Notes under the pieces: model-generated
What the model saw: only the letters and a program-made list of their open reading frames with translations
What the model was told of the DNA's origin: nothing
Database searches by the model: none
DNA from: Nitrosopumilus sp.
GTDB taxonomy: Archaea > Thermoproteota > Nitrososphaeria > Nitrososphaerales > Nitrosopumilaceae
Reading direction: 5' to 3'
Length of the DNA stretch: 64,000 bases
Assembly (NCBI RefSeq): GCF_025698945.1
Contig: NZ_JAILWM010000002.1
Span: 62,001 to 126,000 of the forward strand
Made by a program: the position numbers and the translations under genes
Shown: positions 16,751-25,567 of the stretch, one piece after another
Numbering within the stretch: position 1 is the stretch's first letter
Layout of the letters: the number at the start of each line of letters is the position of its first letter

Positions 16751-16917
16751 TCAATAATTGAATCTACGTCGGTTCCTTTTTTGATCATGGAGATTTCATG
16801 ACGAGCTATTTTATTTCGTAGTGCTCTTTTTAGAATATCGACTTCACTTCGGAGTAATGCAATTTCATCTTCAAGTTTTGCAACTCTCTCATAAATGGTT
16901 TCAGCTTCTGAACTCAT
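16747..16917 (-). CDS. 56-residue coiled-coil protein
   Basis: The ORF encodes a 56-residue protein. Residues 8-38 form clear heptads (RVAKLEDEIALLRSEVDILK), followed by a basic segment and an acidic end. It starts with ATG and overlaps the convergent SirB1-like stop by 4 nt. A parallel coiled-coil dimer is likely. Function unknown. Confidence 0.7.
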   Translation of the reverse strand: MSSEAETIYERVAKLEDEIALLRSEVDILKRALRNKIARHEISMIKKGTDVDSIID

Positions 16918-16990
16918 ATTTATCTATCAGGAAAAATTTGTCTTAAAAAGTTATGGGTAAATATTTTGATGGACGGGTTAGCTTTTTGAA

Positions 16991-17152
16991 CTACAATTCA
17001 AACTCTTGGCGACATTTCTCGCATTTTCCTCTCTCTTGTCCTGGTGGACCAAGAAGGAATACCTTACCAATTGTTTTACATACTGGGCACATACCAGTAG
17101 TTGCATTTTTTGGGCCTGTACGAATAATTTTTTGAGTTTTTCTTCGTCCCAT
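16991..17152 (-). CDS. Zinc-ribbon microprotein (53 aa)
   Basis: This 53-residue protein is basic at the N-terminus (MGRRKTQKIIRTGPKN) and has knuckles CPVC (about 22-25) and CEKC (about 43-46), a complete zinc ribbon. The composition resembles small ribosome- or RNA-associated zinc proteins, but no named family fits with certainty. It lies 42 nt after the tRNA-Ser gene on the same strand. Confidence 0.7.
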   Translation of the reverse strand: MGRRKTQKIIRTGPKNATTGMCPVCKTIGKVFLLGPPGQERGKCEKCRQEFEL

Positions 17153-17194
17153 AAGAGAAACCTGCTGATTCGGTCTATTAAGTTTAATTTTTGA

Positions 17195-17281
17195 TGGCGC
17201 GGGGAGGGGGATTTGAACCCCCGAGTCCTTGCGAACATGGGATTAGCAATCCCACGCCCTACCAGGCTAGGCGACCCCCGC
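17195..17281 (-). tRNA. tRNA-Ser (GCT anticodon)
   Basis: The minus strand folds as a class II tRNA. The acceptor GCGGGGG pairs with TCCCCGC, the anticodon stem TGGGA/TCCCA has loop TTGCTAA with anticodon GCT, a long variable arm contains TTCGCAAGGA, and the T-arm GGGGG-TTCAAAT-CCCCC is perfect. Discriminator G is followed by an encoded CCA (17195-17197). It reads serine AGC/AGU codons. No intron is visible. Confidence 0.95.
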
Positions 17282-17420
17282 ATGAGAAGCCTAGAATTAA
17301 TCTGTAATTAAGTCAAACTTTTCATGATTTTATTTACAACATATTATAAAAATTGCCCAATTCTATTTACGGCTATTTCAAATTAGCCACAGTTTTATCA
17401 TTCTCAGTTAATAAAAAAAT

Positions 17421-18302
17421 GTGAAAAAAATAATTAAAATCAGCATTTCAGTTGTATTAATAATTGCAGCAGCATATGTAATTCAAAACATTGTTGGAGA
17501 AAAAACGTCTTTAGTACCAGAGTCAATCCAAGAAAATGATAGAAAAGACAACACTAGTACAGTATCTGAGAATTCATTATTTTTTGTATATACTGAAGAG
17601 GATGACTTTATTGGAAAAAGTGAATCAGGAGTAGATAATTTTGTCAGATATTTACTGCATCCTAAAAAAGAAAATATGGAACTGTATAATTCATTGAGTT
17701 CAAAAAATACAAAACAATCCACAGTAGTAATAATTCCACTTTTTACAATGTTAGCATATACCAATCCAGGTTTTTATGATTACTATGCAGGCATATGTGA
17801 TGAATCTTGTCTAACAGTAAATGCCATTTCAGCACACCAAAATGCAAAATTTGACTATCGTTCTAGTGCAATGGCAAACCAAGTTTTTCAGATTCTTGGA
17901 TATGAAAGAATTTCAGATGCAGATGTAAACCAAGATCCTTCCATACTATCAAAATATGACAGAGTGATTCTATTACATAATGAGTATGTAACAAAAAAAA
18001 TGTTCGATGCAATTACTAATCATCCAAAAGTGATCTATTTGTATCCTAATGCACTATATGCAGAGATATCAGTAGATGAAAAAAATAGTACCATTACTCT
18101 AATACGAGGACATGGATATCCAGAGGAAACCATAGCCAATGGGTTTGATTGGGAATTTGAAAATACTGACCCATATGAATTTGACAAGAAATGTGAAAAT
18201 TGGGAATTTTACGAGATCGATAATGGCTTTATGTTAAATTGCTATCCTGAAGAAATTATTTTTAATGATGTAAAACTATTAGAAACAATTCGAGATTTAT
18301 GA
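17421..18302 (+). CDS. Membrane-anchored extracytoplasmic protein, unknown
   Basis: This 293-residue protein starts at GTG with an N-terminal membrane helix (IIKISISVVLIIAAAYVI). The exported part has a mixed alpha/beta composition and paired cysteines (CDESC; KKCENW with a later LNCYPEE). It contains phrases such as TVVIIPLFTMLAY and RVILLHNEYV that suggest a Rossmann-like core. I do not recognise the family. It appears to be transcribed alone. Confidence 0.7.
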   Translation: MKKIIKISISVVLIIAAAYVIQNIVGEKTSLVPESIQENDRKDNTSTVSENSLFFVYTEEDDFIGKSESGVDNFVRYLLHPKKENMELYNSLSSKNTKQSTVVIIPLFTMLAYTNPGFYDYYAGICDESCLTVNAISAHQNAKFDYRSSAMANQVFQILGYERISDADVNQDPSILSKYDRVILLHNEYVTKKMFDAITNHPKVIYLYPNALYAEISVDEKNSTITLIRGHGYPEETIANGFDWEFENTDPYEFDKKCENWEFYEIDNGFMLNCYPEEIIFNDVKLLETIRDL

Positions 18303-18378
18303 TATTCCAAAAATTGCTATAATACACAAAAACATGCGTAAAAATGCATAAAATTATGAATAAAGTGTCGCAAATAAT

Positions 18379-19125
18379 CTACTGGTCATCTAATAAATTG
18401 TAGTTATTTACCAATTCATCAATGGGCATTCTTTTTCCACCTACAATTTTTAGATCGACTTGTATCTTTTTGTTTGAAATGGTAAGTATGTTGTATGTAT
18501 TTTCAAATAGTCCACGAACACGCTCAGAGGTTGCAGTTCCAGCATTGACAACTGTGAGTGTTTTAAAATTCCAAGCCCAAGGTCTGTGCTTGTGTCCACA
18601 TAAAACAACATCAACTTTTGAATCCAAAACAGTTCTTAAAACATCACCAGCATCAACTACGGTTAGTTGATCAGACCCTGTATCAGGTATCGCAATTAGG
18701 TGATGATGCATTGCTACAATTTTTATTTTATCTTTGTATTTTTTCATAGTTCTCTCCAACCACAAGTTTTGTCTATGTCCTACTTCTCCCTCATTTCTAT
18801 CAGGTCTTGCAGTTCCAACAGTAACTAAAACTACATCATCATCTAGCTCATTTACTGTTTCAAATGGAAAATATTTTTTGAATAAAAGATAACCAGTGTT
18901 TCTATAATCATGATTTCCACTGATGGTGATAATTTTTTTTGTTTTAAATTTCTCTAATAGTGATTTGCATTTTTTATATTCTCCCATCAATCCCTCATTT
19001 GTAAGATCACCCGTAATTACGATCACATCAGGATTAAGTTCGTTTACTTCCTTAACTAGAATATCAAATTTTTCTTGTAAAAATTGTGAACCTACATGAA
19101 GATCAGAGATTTGAACTATTTGCAT
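18379..19125 (-). CDS. Calcineurin-like metallophosphoesterase
   Basis: This 248-residue protein has all five metallophosphoesterase motifs in order: SDLHVGS (7-13), GDLTNEG (about 40), GNHDYR (about 70), a His cluster MHHHLIAIP (about 138) and GHKHRPW (about 176). It binds two metal ions and cleaves phosphodiesters or phosphomonoesters. The small size and the HxH-type last motif resemble the 3',5'-cyclic-nucleotide phosphodiesterase-like group, but the substrate is open. Confidence 0.9.
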   Translation of the reverse strand: MQIVQISDLHVGSQFLQEKFDILVKEVNELNPDVIVITGDLTNEGLMGEYKKCKSLLEKFKTKKIITISGNHDYRNTGYLLFKKYFPFETVNELDDDVVLVTVGTARPDRNEGEVGHRQNLWLERTMKKYKDKIKIVAMHHHLIAIPDTGSDQLTVVDAGDVLRTVLDSKVDVVLCGHKHRPWAWNFKTLTVVNAGTATSERVRGLFENTYNILTISNKKIQVDLKIVGGKRMPIDELVNNYNLLDDQ

Positions 19126-19234
19126 TATTGTTTAATGTACAAATCATCTTTTAAATCGTATCTATAGATTGTATGTAATTAACTTCCATTACCAAGGTAG
19201 GATTAAATAATAATCTCCTCAAATTCATGCAGTT

Positions 19235-20266
19235 TTGAGTAAAAAAGCAGCAGTAATGAAGGGAGATGGAATTGGCCCTGAAGTAGTTGAATCAATGCTC
19301 AAAGTTCTAAAAGAGTGCAACATGCAGTCCGAAGTAATTCTGTGTGAGGCAGGCTCTGAGCAATGGGATAAAAATGGTAGAAAGGACAAATCATACATTC
19401 CTGATGAAACTATCAGGATTTTAGAAGAATCAGATGCTTGCTTTAAGGGACCAACTACAACCATTCCAGTTCCAGGTGCACCAAGAAGTGTAGCAGTCAC
19501 ACTACGTCAAAAATTCGAATTATATTCCAATATCAGACCAACTAAAACATTTGATAGATTGACACCAAATAGAAAGCTTGATTGTGTTTGTTTCCGAGAA
19601 GCAACTGAAGGACTCTATACTGGAGTTGAAGCAAAAATTAATGAAGATGCAGCTATTGCAATTAGAAAGATAACAAGACAAGGTTGCGATAGATTCCTAA
19701 ATTCAGCTGTAAAGTGGGCAAATCAATACAATTTGAAGAAGATGGTTGCAATTACTAAAAGAAATATCCTAAAAGAAACTGATGGAATTTTTTGGAATTG
19801 TGCCCAAAAAGCTGTTGAAAGGACAGGAATTGAATTATCTGAAATTTACATTGACAACATGGCTCAACAAATGGTTGTGGCACCTGAACAATTCAATGGA
19901 GCAGTATTAGTTAGCACTAATTTATTTATGGATATTATCTCGGAGCTTGCTTCAGGTCTAGTTGGTTCTATTGGATTAATTTATTCTGCAAATATGGGAG
20001 ATAATTTTGCAATGTTTGAGGCAGCACATGGAAGTGCACCACAATTTGCAGGACAAAACAAGGTAAACCCAACAGCAACTGTTCTATCAGGTGCATGGAT
20101 GGCTGAGTATCTTGGAGAAAAAGACATCAGAGATGCAATCTTTGATGCAACATACCAAGTAATTAACGAAGGAAAGAAGGTAACTTGGGATATTGGAGGC
20201 AATGCATCAACTACTCAGATGACTGATGCAATAATTGAATATGCAAAAAATAATCTAAAGAAATAA
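19235..20266 (+). CDS. Isocitrate/isopropylmalate dehydrogenase family enzyme
   Basis: This 343-residue protein is a beta-decarboxylating dehydrogenase. It has MKGDGIGPEVVE at 8-19, the substrate arginines in SNIRPTK and RQGCDRF, and a late AHGSAPQFAGQNKVNPTA motif. The family includes NAD(P)-isocitrate, 3-isopropylmalate and homoisocitrate dehydrogenases. Isocitrate oxidation to 2-oxoglutarate is likely for this lineage, but the substrate loop does not settle it. The start is TTG, 6-10 nt after a weak ribosome site. Confidence 0.85.
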   Translation: MSKKAAVMKGDGIGPEVVESMLKVLKECNMQSEVILCEAGSEQWDKNGRKDKSYIPDETIRILEESDACFKGPTTTIPVPGAPRSVAVTLRQKFELYSNIRPTKTFDRLTPNRKLDCVCFREATEGLYTGVEAKINEDAAIAIRKITRQGCDRFLNSAVKWANQYNLKKMVAITKRNILKETDGIFWNCAQKAVERTGIELSEIYIDNMAQQMVVAPEQFNGAVLVSTNLFMDIISELASGLVGSIGLIYSANMGDNFAMFEAAHGSAPQFAGQNKVNPTATVLSGAWMAEYLGEKDIRDAIFDATYQVINEGKKVTWDIGGNASTTQMTDAIIEYAKNNLKK

Positions 20267-20803
20267 TCAATTTATTGCCTCTACTAAAATCAGTTCTTCA
20301 AAGAATAGTTTCTTTTTTGCGATAATTCTAGTACTCAAGCCTAATTTTTGTGCGTAGTTGATTAGTCTTTCATAGTTTGAAAGAGAAGAAGTGACAAAAA
20401 CAAATTTGCCATTCTCTTTGAGATTATTAATTACTGAATCAAATATTTTTTTTGGAATTTCAAATCCCTCTGTACCACCATCAGTTGCAATATCTAAGAT
20501 TTCATCTGTAGCAAGGTAAGGTAAATTGCATACAATAAAATCAAATTTAATTTTTAGTGCATCCGAACCGTTACAACAAATCAGATTTTGTGTTCTGTAT
20601 GAGGTTTGATGTGCCAATACATCAAAGTTAATATCAGTTCCAATAACAAATGAGAAATTATCAGCTAAAAGTTTGGTTAGATATCCAGAACCACTACCAA
20701 TATCTAAAGCAAAAACTCCTTTTTCATTTTCAATATTGTTAGCAATGAAAAAAGTATCCTCTGAGGGAGGATATTCCTCATTTTTCAAGTATTTGGTTTG
20801 CAA
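20267..20803 (-). CDS. HemK/Mtq2-like protein methyltransferase
   Basis: This 178-residue protein is a class I methyltransferase with motif I ALDIGSGSGYLTKLL (about residue 30) and motif IV VCNLPYLATDEI. The NLPY replaces the bacterial NPPY, as in archaeal Mtq2-like enzymes that methylate the GGQ glutamine of release factor aRF1. Its start lies inside the end of ksgA by 26 nt, showing co-translation in an information-processing operon. Confidence 0.82.
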   Translation of the reverse strand: MQTKYLKNEEYPPSEDTFFIANNIENEKGVFALDIGSGSGYLTKLLADNFSFVIGTDINFDVLAHQTSYRTQNLICCNGSDALKIKFDFIVCNLPYLATDEILDIATDGGTEGFEIPKKIFDSVINNLKENGKFVFVTSSLSNYERLINYAQKLGLSTRIIAKKKLFFEELILVEAIN

Positions 20804-21485
20804 GATTAATTATTTCATCTCCAGATAGATCATCCACTCGTTTATCGATTAATGATTCCTTGTCAAATTGCTTTAGAATATTTTTAATAGTTTTGCGTCT
20901 ATATGAGAAAATTTTGTTAATTGTATGAATTAATTCCTTTGGAAGAGTATTTCTTTGTTTAATTTTTAAAATTACCGAATCGATTTTTGGTGGAGGTGAA
21001 AAATTATTTTTTCCTACTTTGGAAATGGTCTTTATTTCAAAAGCATGCTGTGCTATAATGCTAATTGCTTTTCTTTGTTTGGTAGATTTTGCAAGTAGTT
21101 TTTCAGCGAATTCTTTTTGAACCATTATTATTCCATGTGAAAAGGATTTTTGTGAAAGCCACTCTATTGCATCTTTACTTCTAGAATAAGGCAGATTTGA
21201 TACAAAAATTGTAAATGAATCTTTTTTTTTAAATCCATCACCAAATTTTAAAATCAAATTATTATGATTGGAAAACTTTGTTTGGGCGTTTTTTATTAAT
21301 TTCTCATCAGCATCAACTGAGATGACTTGTCTTGCCTTTTCACATAGTAGTGGAGTTAGTATTCCTAGTCCTGTTCCCAACTCAAAAACAACATCATCTT
21401 TTGAAATTTTAGCCTCAGAAACTATGGATTGTGCAATTGATTGCGAGTTTAGAAAGTGTTGTCCAAGTAGTTTTCGCTTTATCAT
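20778..21485 (-). CDS. ksgA: rRNA adenine dimethyltransferase KsgA/Dim1
   Basis: This 235-residue enzyme has KRKLLGQHFLNS at its N-terminus, motif I FELGTGLGILTPLL (about 35) and motif IV VSNLPYSRS (about 103). The family dimethylates two adjacent adenines at the 3' end of 16S rRNA during small-subunit assembly. It is a little shorter than usual. It overlaps the HemK-like gene downstream by 26 nt and the DUF655 gene upstream by 4 nt. Confidence 0.93.
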   Translation of the reverse strand: MIKRKLLGQHFLNSQSIAQSIVSEAKISKDDVVFELGTGLGILTPLLCEKARQVISVDADEKLIKNAQTKFSNHNNLILKFGDGFKKKDSFTIFVSNLPYSRSKDAIEWLSQKSFSHGIIMVQKEFAEKLLAKSTKQRKAISIIAQHAFEIKTISKVGKNNFSPPPKIDSVILKIKQRNTLPKELIHTINKIFSYRRKTIKNILKQFDKESLIDKRVDDLSGDEIINLANQILEK

Positions 21486-22048
21486 CTCTTTACAAAGAGA
21501 TTCATTCTACTTTCACCAGTGATTTCATCCATGATTCTCTCTGCAATGTGTTTGATCGGTTCTTTGAATCCAACTCTGTCTTGCAAATCCTGATAACTCT
21601 CAAACTGTTTCTTTTCTCTCTCCTCTAGCATTGTTTTCATGTAGGTTTTTCCAATTCCAGGAATTAATTCAAGTGCGTGAATTCGGGGAGTTAGTGGTCT
21701 TGCATTATTTAGATATGAAACAAATTTTGATTCATTATTGGTCACAATGTTTTCTACCACATTTGGCAACTCGCTTTGAGCAGATGAAGATATTTTATCA
21801 TAATCCATTTTACCTAAAACAGATAGAACTTTGATTCGTCCTTCTTTTCCGATGTATATCTTCTCACCAATATCAAAAGTAGAATTTGGAACTCCAAGAA
21901 TTTCTAAAAGTGTTAAACGATCTTCACCAATGGCAGTTACAATAATGCCTTCTCTTCCTCTAACTGTTGATGATTTCCCTCTTGGATTAAAATCTAGAAC
22001 ATATGCATATTCCTCATACTTTCTAGGTGGGGATTGTGCCCGATGCAA
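21482..22048 (-). CDS. DUF655 family RNA/DNA-binding protein
   Basis: This 188-residue protein has the DUF655 layout. An N-terminal beta-barrel part (YVLDFNPRGKSSTV, LTLLEILGVP) precedes a C-terminal helix-hairpin-helix region (LELIPGIGKTYMKTML at about 125). The family is encoded beside rpo4, L21e and ksgA in archaea and is thought to bind nucleic acid; no reaction is established. It overlaps ksgA by 4 nt. Confidence 0.88.
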   Translation of the reverse strand: MHRAQSPPRKYEEYAYVLDFNPRGKSSTVRGREGIIVTAIGEDRLTLLEILGVPNSTFDIGEKIYIGKEGRIKVLSVLGKMDYDKISSSAQSELPNVVENIVTNNESKFVSYLNNARPLTPRIHALELIPGIGKTYMKTMLEEREKKQFESYQDLQDRVGFKEPIKHIAERIMDEITGESRMNLFVKR

Positions 22049-22068
22049 AATAAAATGCTCCTGAAAAG

Positions 22069-22395
22069 TTACGAGTGCTCCTTGATTATCTTGAGCATTT
22101 TTTCTAGTGTCTCAGCAAGAATTAGTTTTTTCCAACCAAATGTAAAAGAACGTAATTCAGCTAAACTTGTTGGTCTAATGTTTACAATCTCAACAGCTTC
22201 ATCTTCTGTTAATTCACATTCTTTAATGAGTCGTTTTTTCATTTCTTTGGCATCTTTTGGATCTATAGATACAAATTTTGAAACATAATCAAATGTCCAA
22301 CGTTGAATTTGGTCCATCTCTTCAGGATCAACTTTTCCTAAAATTTCTTTAACTTCTGATAGAGAAATAGCTTGTTTCTTTTTTATTTCTTCCAT
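22069..22395 (-). CDS. rpo4: RNA polymerase subunit Rpo4 (F)
   Basis: This 108-residue protein matches Rpo4/Rpb4. The N-terminal KKKQAISLSEVKEIL contributes to the core interface, and the C-terminal HRDC-like helices include VSKFVSIDPKDAKEMKKRL. Rpo4 pairs with Rpo7 as the stalk of archaeal RNA polymerase. It lies between L21e and DUF655, the usual archaeal order, with only 2 nt from L21e. Confidence 0.9.
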   Translation of the reverse strand: MEEIKKKQAISLSEVKEILGKVDPEEMDQIQRWTFDYVSKFVSIDPKDAKEMKKRLIKECELTEDEAVEIVNIRPTSLAELRSFTFGWKKLILAETLEKMLKIIKEHS

Positions 22396-22397
22396 AT

Positions 22398-22697
22398 CTA
22401 TACACCGAATGGTTTTATGTGATCCAATCTAGTGATTAAGGTTTTCGATTTATCACCTAATTTGACATCAAGGGTTATTGCGCGTCTTCCAACCTTAGTA
22501 ACGACACCTACTTTACCGTGATATCGTCTGTGTGGCAGTCCCTTGTGCTGTCTTGGATCAATGATGACAAGTGCTTGCTGACCCTCATGATATTCACGAA
22601 GTAAGAATGAAACTCCTCTTGGGGAGTCTTTTTTCATAACAGATCGGGATTTGTGTTTAAATCCATGTGAACGACCATGAGATTTCTTAGTTGCCAT
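22398..22697 (-). CDS. rpl21e: Ribosomal protein L21e
   Basis: This 99-residue basic protein has the L21e pattern: SHGRSHGFKHKSRSVMKK at the start, DPRQHKGLPHRRYHGKVG (about 48-65) and a C-terminal SH3-like barrel (VGVVTKVGRRAITLDVKLG). It is a protein of the large ribosomal subunit near 5S rRNA. It leads the L21e-rpo4-DUF655-ksgA-hemK operon. Confidence 0.95.
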   Translation of the reverse strand: MATKKSHGRSHGFKHKSRSVMKKDSPRGVSFLLREYHEGQQALVIIDPRQHKGLPHRRYHGKVGVVTKVGRRAITLDVKLGDKSKTLITRLDHIKPFGV

Positions 22698-22753
22698 AAG
22701 TGTAAAATCTCTGAAAGCCCTATTTTAAGACTTAGAACAGATTTTAGCAAAAA

Positions 22754-23809
22754 TTAGCCAATAATATCGGTTCGCAGTTGTCCACAAGCAGCAGAGATCT
22801 CAGTTCCTTTCTCCACTCTCACAGTACAATTTACACCAGATTCAGACAAAATTCTCTCAAATTCAAGTACTCTTGCCTTTGATGGTCTCTTAAAATCCCC
22901 TGCAGTAGGATTAATTGGAATTAGATTAACATGAGAACCATTTCCTTTCAAAAGTTTGGCAAGTTCTTTTGCAATTTCAGGAGAGTCATTAACTCCCTCC
23001 ATCAAGGCATATTCAAAAGTCACTCGTCTTCCAGTTTTTTTGAAATAACGTCTTCCGGCATCAATAATATCTTCAACAGAATTTGGTCCTGCAGTAGGAA
23101 CTAATTCCTTTCGTAATTTGTTGTTTGGAGAATGAAGTGATATAGCAAGACCAATCTGTAGATGTTCATCAGCTAGTTTATCGATTCCAGATACAATACC
23201 TATTGTAGAAACTGTGATATGTCGTTGTCCTAGTCCGAATCCTCTATCATGTGTTAAAATTCGTATTGCTCTAATCATTTCATCATAGTTTGCCATTGGT
23301 TCACCCATTCCCATAAACACCAAATTTGTAACATGTTCCCCTCGTTTCTCTAAAATTTCTGCAAAATGAATCACTTGAGATACAATATGTTCAGCTTTGA
23401 GATTTGTTTCAAATCCCATCTGTCCTGTTGCACAAAACACACACCCCATTGCACATCCTATTTGAGTTGAAACACAGATTGTTGATCTTGGATGACCACC
23501 AATTTTAGTTGAAGGATATTGCATCAAAACTGTTTCCACATTATTATCATTAGATAAATTGAGTAATAGCTTTGTTGTCTCTCCATCATCACTTACAATT
23601 CTATGAATCTCTTTAGCAGAACCAATTGTGTATCCCGCTTCTGTTAGTTCTTCTCGTAATTTTTTGGGAAGTTGTGGTATATCATTGATGTCTTTTGGAA
23701 ATTTGTAATATAATGGAAGTAGGATTTGATCAGCTCGATATCTAGGATAGCCCATATCCATTACTAGTTTTTCCATCTCTTCAGGAAGAAATCGATAAAG
23801 ATCTGTCAT
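22754..23809 (-). CDS. rlmN: RlmN-type radical SAM rRNA/tRNA A-methyltransferase
   Basis: This 351-residue protein is a full-length RlmN. It carries the radical SAM cluster CAMGCVFCATGQMGF (about residue 114), VFMGMGEPMANYDEMIRAI (about 164) and the C-terminal catalytic cysteine in ISAACGQLR. RlmN installs C2-methyladenosine at 23S rRNA A2503 and in some tRNAs. The family is mainly bacterial, so its presence beside archaeal ribosomal genes suggests an old gene transfer. Length and motifs show no decay. Confidence 0.93.
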   Translation of the reverse strand: MTDLYRFLPEEMEKLVMDMGYPRYRADQILLPLYYKFPKDINDIPQLPKKLREELTEAGYTIGSAKEIHRIVSDDGETTKLLLNLSNDNNVETVLMQYPSTKIGGHPRSTICVSTQIGCAMGCVFCATGQMGFETNLKAEHIVSQVIHFAEILEKRGEHVTNLVFMGMGEPMANYDEMIRAIRILTHDRGFGLGQRHITVSTIGIVSGIDKLADEHLQIGLAISLHSPNNKLRKELVPTAGPNSVEDIIDAGRRYFKKTGRRVTFEYALMEGVNDSPEIAKELAKLLKGNGSHVNLIPINPTAGDFKRPSKARVLEFERILSESGVNCTVRVEKGTEISAACGQLRTDIIG

Positions 23810-23895
23810 GAAGTACTAACTTCTCAAATCATATTATAATTTAATCAATGAATAAAAAATTAAAGAAAATAGAAAATAGGAGAAAATAGAGAGAT

Positions 23896-25104
23896 TTACT
23901 CTTCTATTGGTTCAGAATCATCAGATTCTGCACTTGTAGATTCTACAGATTTTTCTTTAGCACTTTTTGCAGGAGCGTCTTCCGGTGTTTCTACTGTAGC
24001 CTCTACTTCTGGTGTTTCTACTGTAGCCTCTACTTCTGGTGTTTCTACTGTAGCCTCTACTTCTGGTGTTTCTACTGTAGCCTCTTCTTTGGTCTTTTTG
24101 GTAGTTGCCTTTTTAGTAGTCTTTTTGGTCTTTTTCTCTGCATCTTCAGGGTCTATGACTCCTGCTTCACCTAATGCAAAGATGACTTCTTCTTCTGGAT
24201 GATGAGGACTATCCACCATTCTGGCAATTCGTTTTTTACCTGATTTCTTAAAGTAGATTCTGTAGGTACTTGTATGTGCAACTACATTTCCACCAATTGG
24301 ACGTGTTGGATCTCCAAAGAAAACATCAGGGGAAGCCATTACTTGGTTGGTTGCAATTGCAGCACAATTGTATGTCTCTGCAATTCTAGACAGCAGATGA
24401 ACAAAGTGATTTAGTTTTTGTTGTCTTGTAGATAGTGTACCTCGTCCAAGATATTCAGAACGGAATAATCCAACTGCAGAATCTGCAACAATTAGTTTTA
24501 CATTATGCTCTTCAATTATTGGACCAGCTTCTTCTAGGATTAGTACTTGGTGCGCACTGTTGTATGCACGTGCTACTATGATGTTATCAAGTACTTTTTC
24601 TGGATCCATCTCATGAGCTTGTGCAATAGACACAATCCTTTCAGGTCGAAAAGTGTTTTCAGTATCAATATACAAAACGCTGCCTTCAAGACCACCTTCT
24701 TCTTTACTTTTTTGAACCATTACAGACATTGTATGAGCAAATTGTGTCTTACCACAACCAAATTCACCATACACTTCTGTTAATGCTTGAGTTTCAATTC
24801 CACCATCAAATAATGTATCAAGACAGTTTGTACCTGTTGTAATTTTACCTATACTTTGTCTGTGTTTGTAAATTTCACTTGCACTAACAAAATCTTTGGC
24901 AATTAACCCACCTTCAACTAAATGTTGACGGGCTTTATTGACAATTTTGTCAGCAGTATCCTTTTCCATTCCAGTGATTTCTGCAATTTCTACAGGACCT
25001 CTGACGATGAGATCCATGACGTTGTGGATACCTGCATCGGATAATTTTCTTGTAGTTACAGGACCTACGCCCTCTAAACTATCTAATCTTAAATCTTCTA
25101 CCAT
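23896..25104 (-). CDS. radA: RadA recombinase with repetitive C-terminal tail
   Basis: This 402-residue protein has an N-terminal helix-hairpin-helix domain (1-60), Walker A GEFGCGKTQ at 113-121, the Walker B strand VKLIVADSAVG and loop-2 residues NQVMASPDVFFGDPTRPIGG. RadA forms filaments on single-stranded DNA and drives strand exchange. Archaeal RadA normally ends near residue 320. Here about 80 extra residues follow: a lysine/threonine stretch, then four nine-residue repeats of the form EATVETPEV, then an acidic end. The tail's role is unknown. Confidence 0.95.
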   Translation of the reverse strand: MVEDLRLDSLEGVGPVTTRKLSDAGIHNVMDLIVRGPVEIAEITGMEKDTADKIVNKARQHLVEGGLIAKDFVSASEIYKHRQSIGKITTGTNCLDTLFDGGIETQALTEVYGEFGCGKTQFAHTMSVMVQKSKEEGGLEGSVLYIDTENTFRPERIVSIAQAHEMDPEKVLDNIIVARAYNSAHQVLILEEAGPIIEEHNVKLIVADSAVGLFRSEYLGRGTLSTRQQKLNHFVHLLSRIAETYNCAAIATNQVMASPDVFFGDPTRPIGGNVVAHTSTYRIYFKKSGKKRIARMVDSPHHPEEEVIFALGEAGVIDPEDAEKKTKKTTKKATTKKTKEEATVETPEVEATVETPEVEATVETPEVEATVETPEDAPAKSAKEKSVESTSAESDDSEPIEE

Positions 25105-25120
25105 ACCGTATGGTACGGTA
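25104..25120 (-). promoter_or_regulatory. Inverted repeat over the radA start codon
   Basis: TACCGTA (25104-25110) and TACGGTA (25114-25120) form a 7-bp inverted repeat with a 3-bp spacer that abuts the ATG of radA. The sequence GTACGGTACCA is also present at the operator-like repeat before the toxin-antitoxin pair (29037-29055). It could be a regulator site or an mRNA hairpin that hides the start codon. Confidence 0.45.
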
Positions 25121-25201
25121 CCAGTACTTTATAAGAGTATTGTTTTAGGGTTCTGTCAAATCTGCGGTGTATTTGTTGACTGTAAATAATCGGTTGAACG
25201 C

Positions 25202-25525
25202 TTAGAGATTCTTATCAGCCCATTTGATAGCCTTGTACCCTGCATAGAGACTAACTCCAATAGTGGCTAAAGTGACTAATCCTTGCGGAATACCTGTTTT
25301 TTCTTCTACATAATTTGAGAAATGTTTGACTGTGCCAACTGGAAAATCAGTGGCGTTGAATTGATCATAATGGATATCTCCCCAAAATGCACCATTTTCA
25401 AATACTACATGTCTATTACCAAATTCTTTTTTCTCTCTATATTCGATCTTATCATCTGAACGTAAGGCGGTAGTGTTTATCCATTGTTCTGGATGTGATC
25501 TTACTTCGTCAATTGAAATCATCAA
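25202..25525 (-). CDS. Small protein with C-terminal membrane segment
   Basis: This 107-residue protein has a soluble N-terminal part (YREKKEFGNRHVVFENGAFW) and a C-terminal hydrophobic stretch (LVTLATIGVSLYAGYKAI). I do not recognise a family. It is tail-anchored in appearance. The two genes upstream on this strand are separate units. Confidence 0.65.
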   Translation of the reverse strand: MMISIDEVRSHPEQWINTTALRSDDKIEYREKKEFGNRHVVFENGAFWGDIHYDQFNATDFPVGTVKHFSNYVEEKTGIPQGLVTLATIGVSLYAGYKAIKWADKNL

Positions 25526-25567
25526 TTCAGTATTATTTTTATCATATTTAACAAATATGTGACAAAA

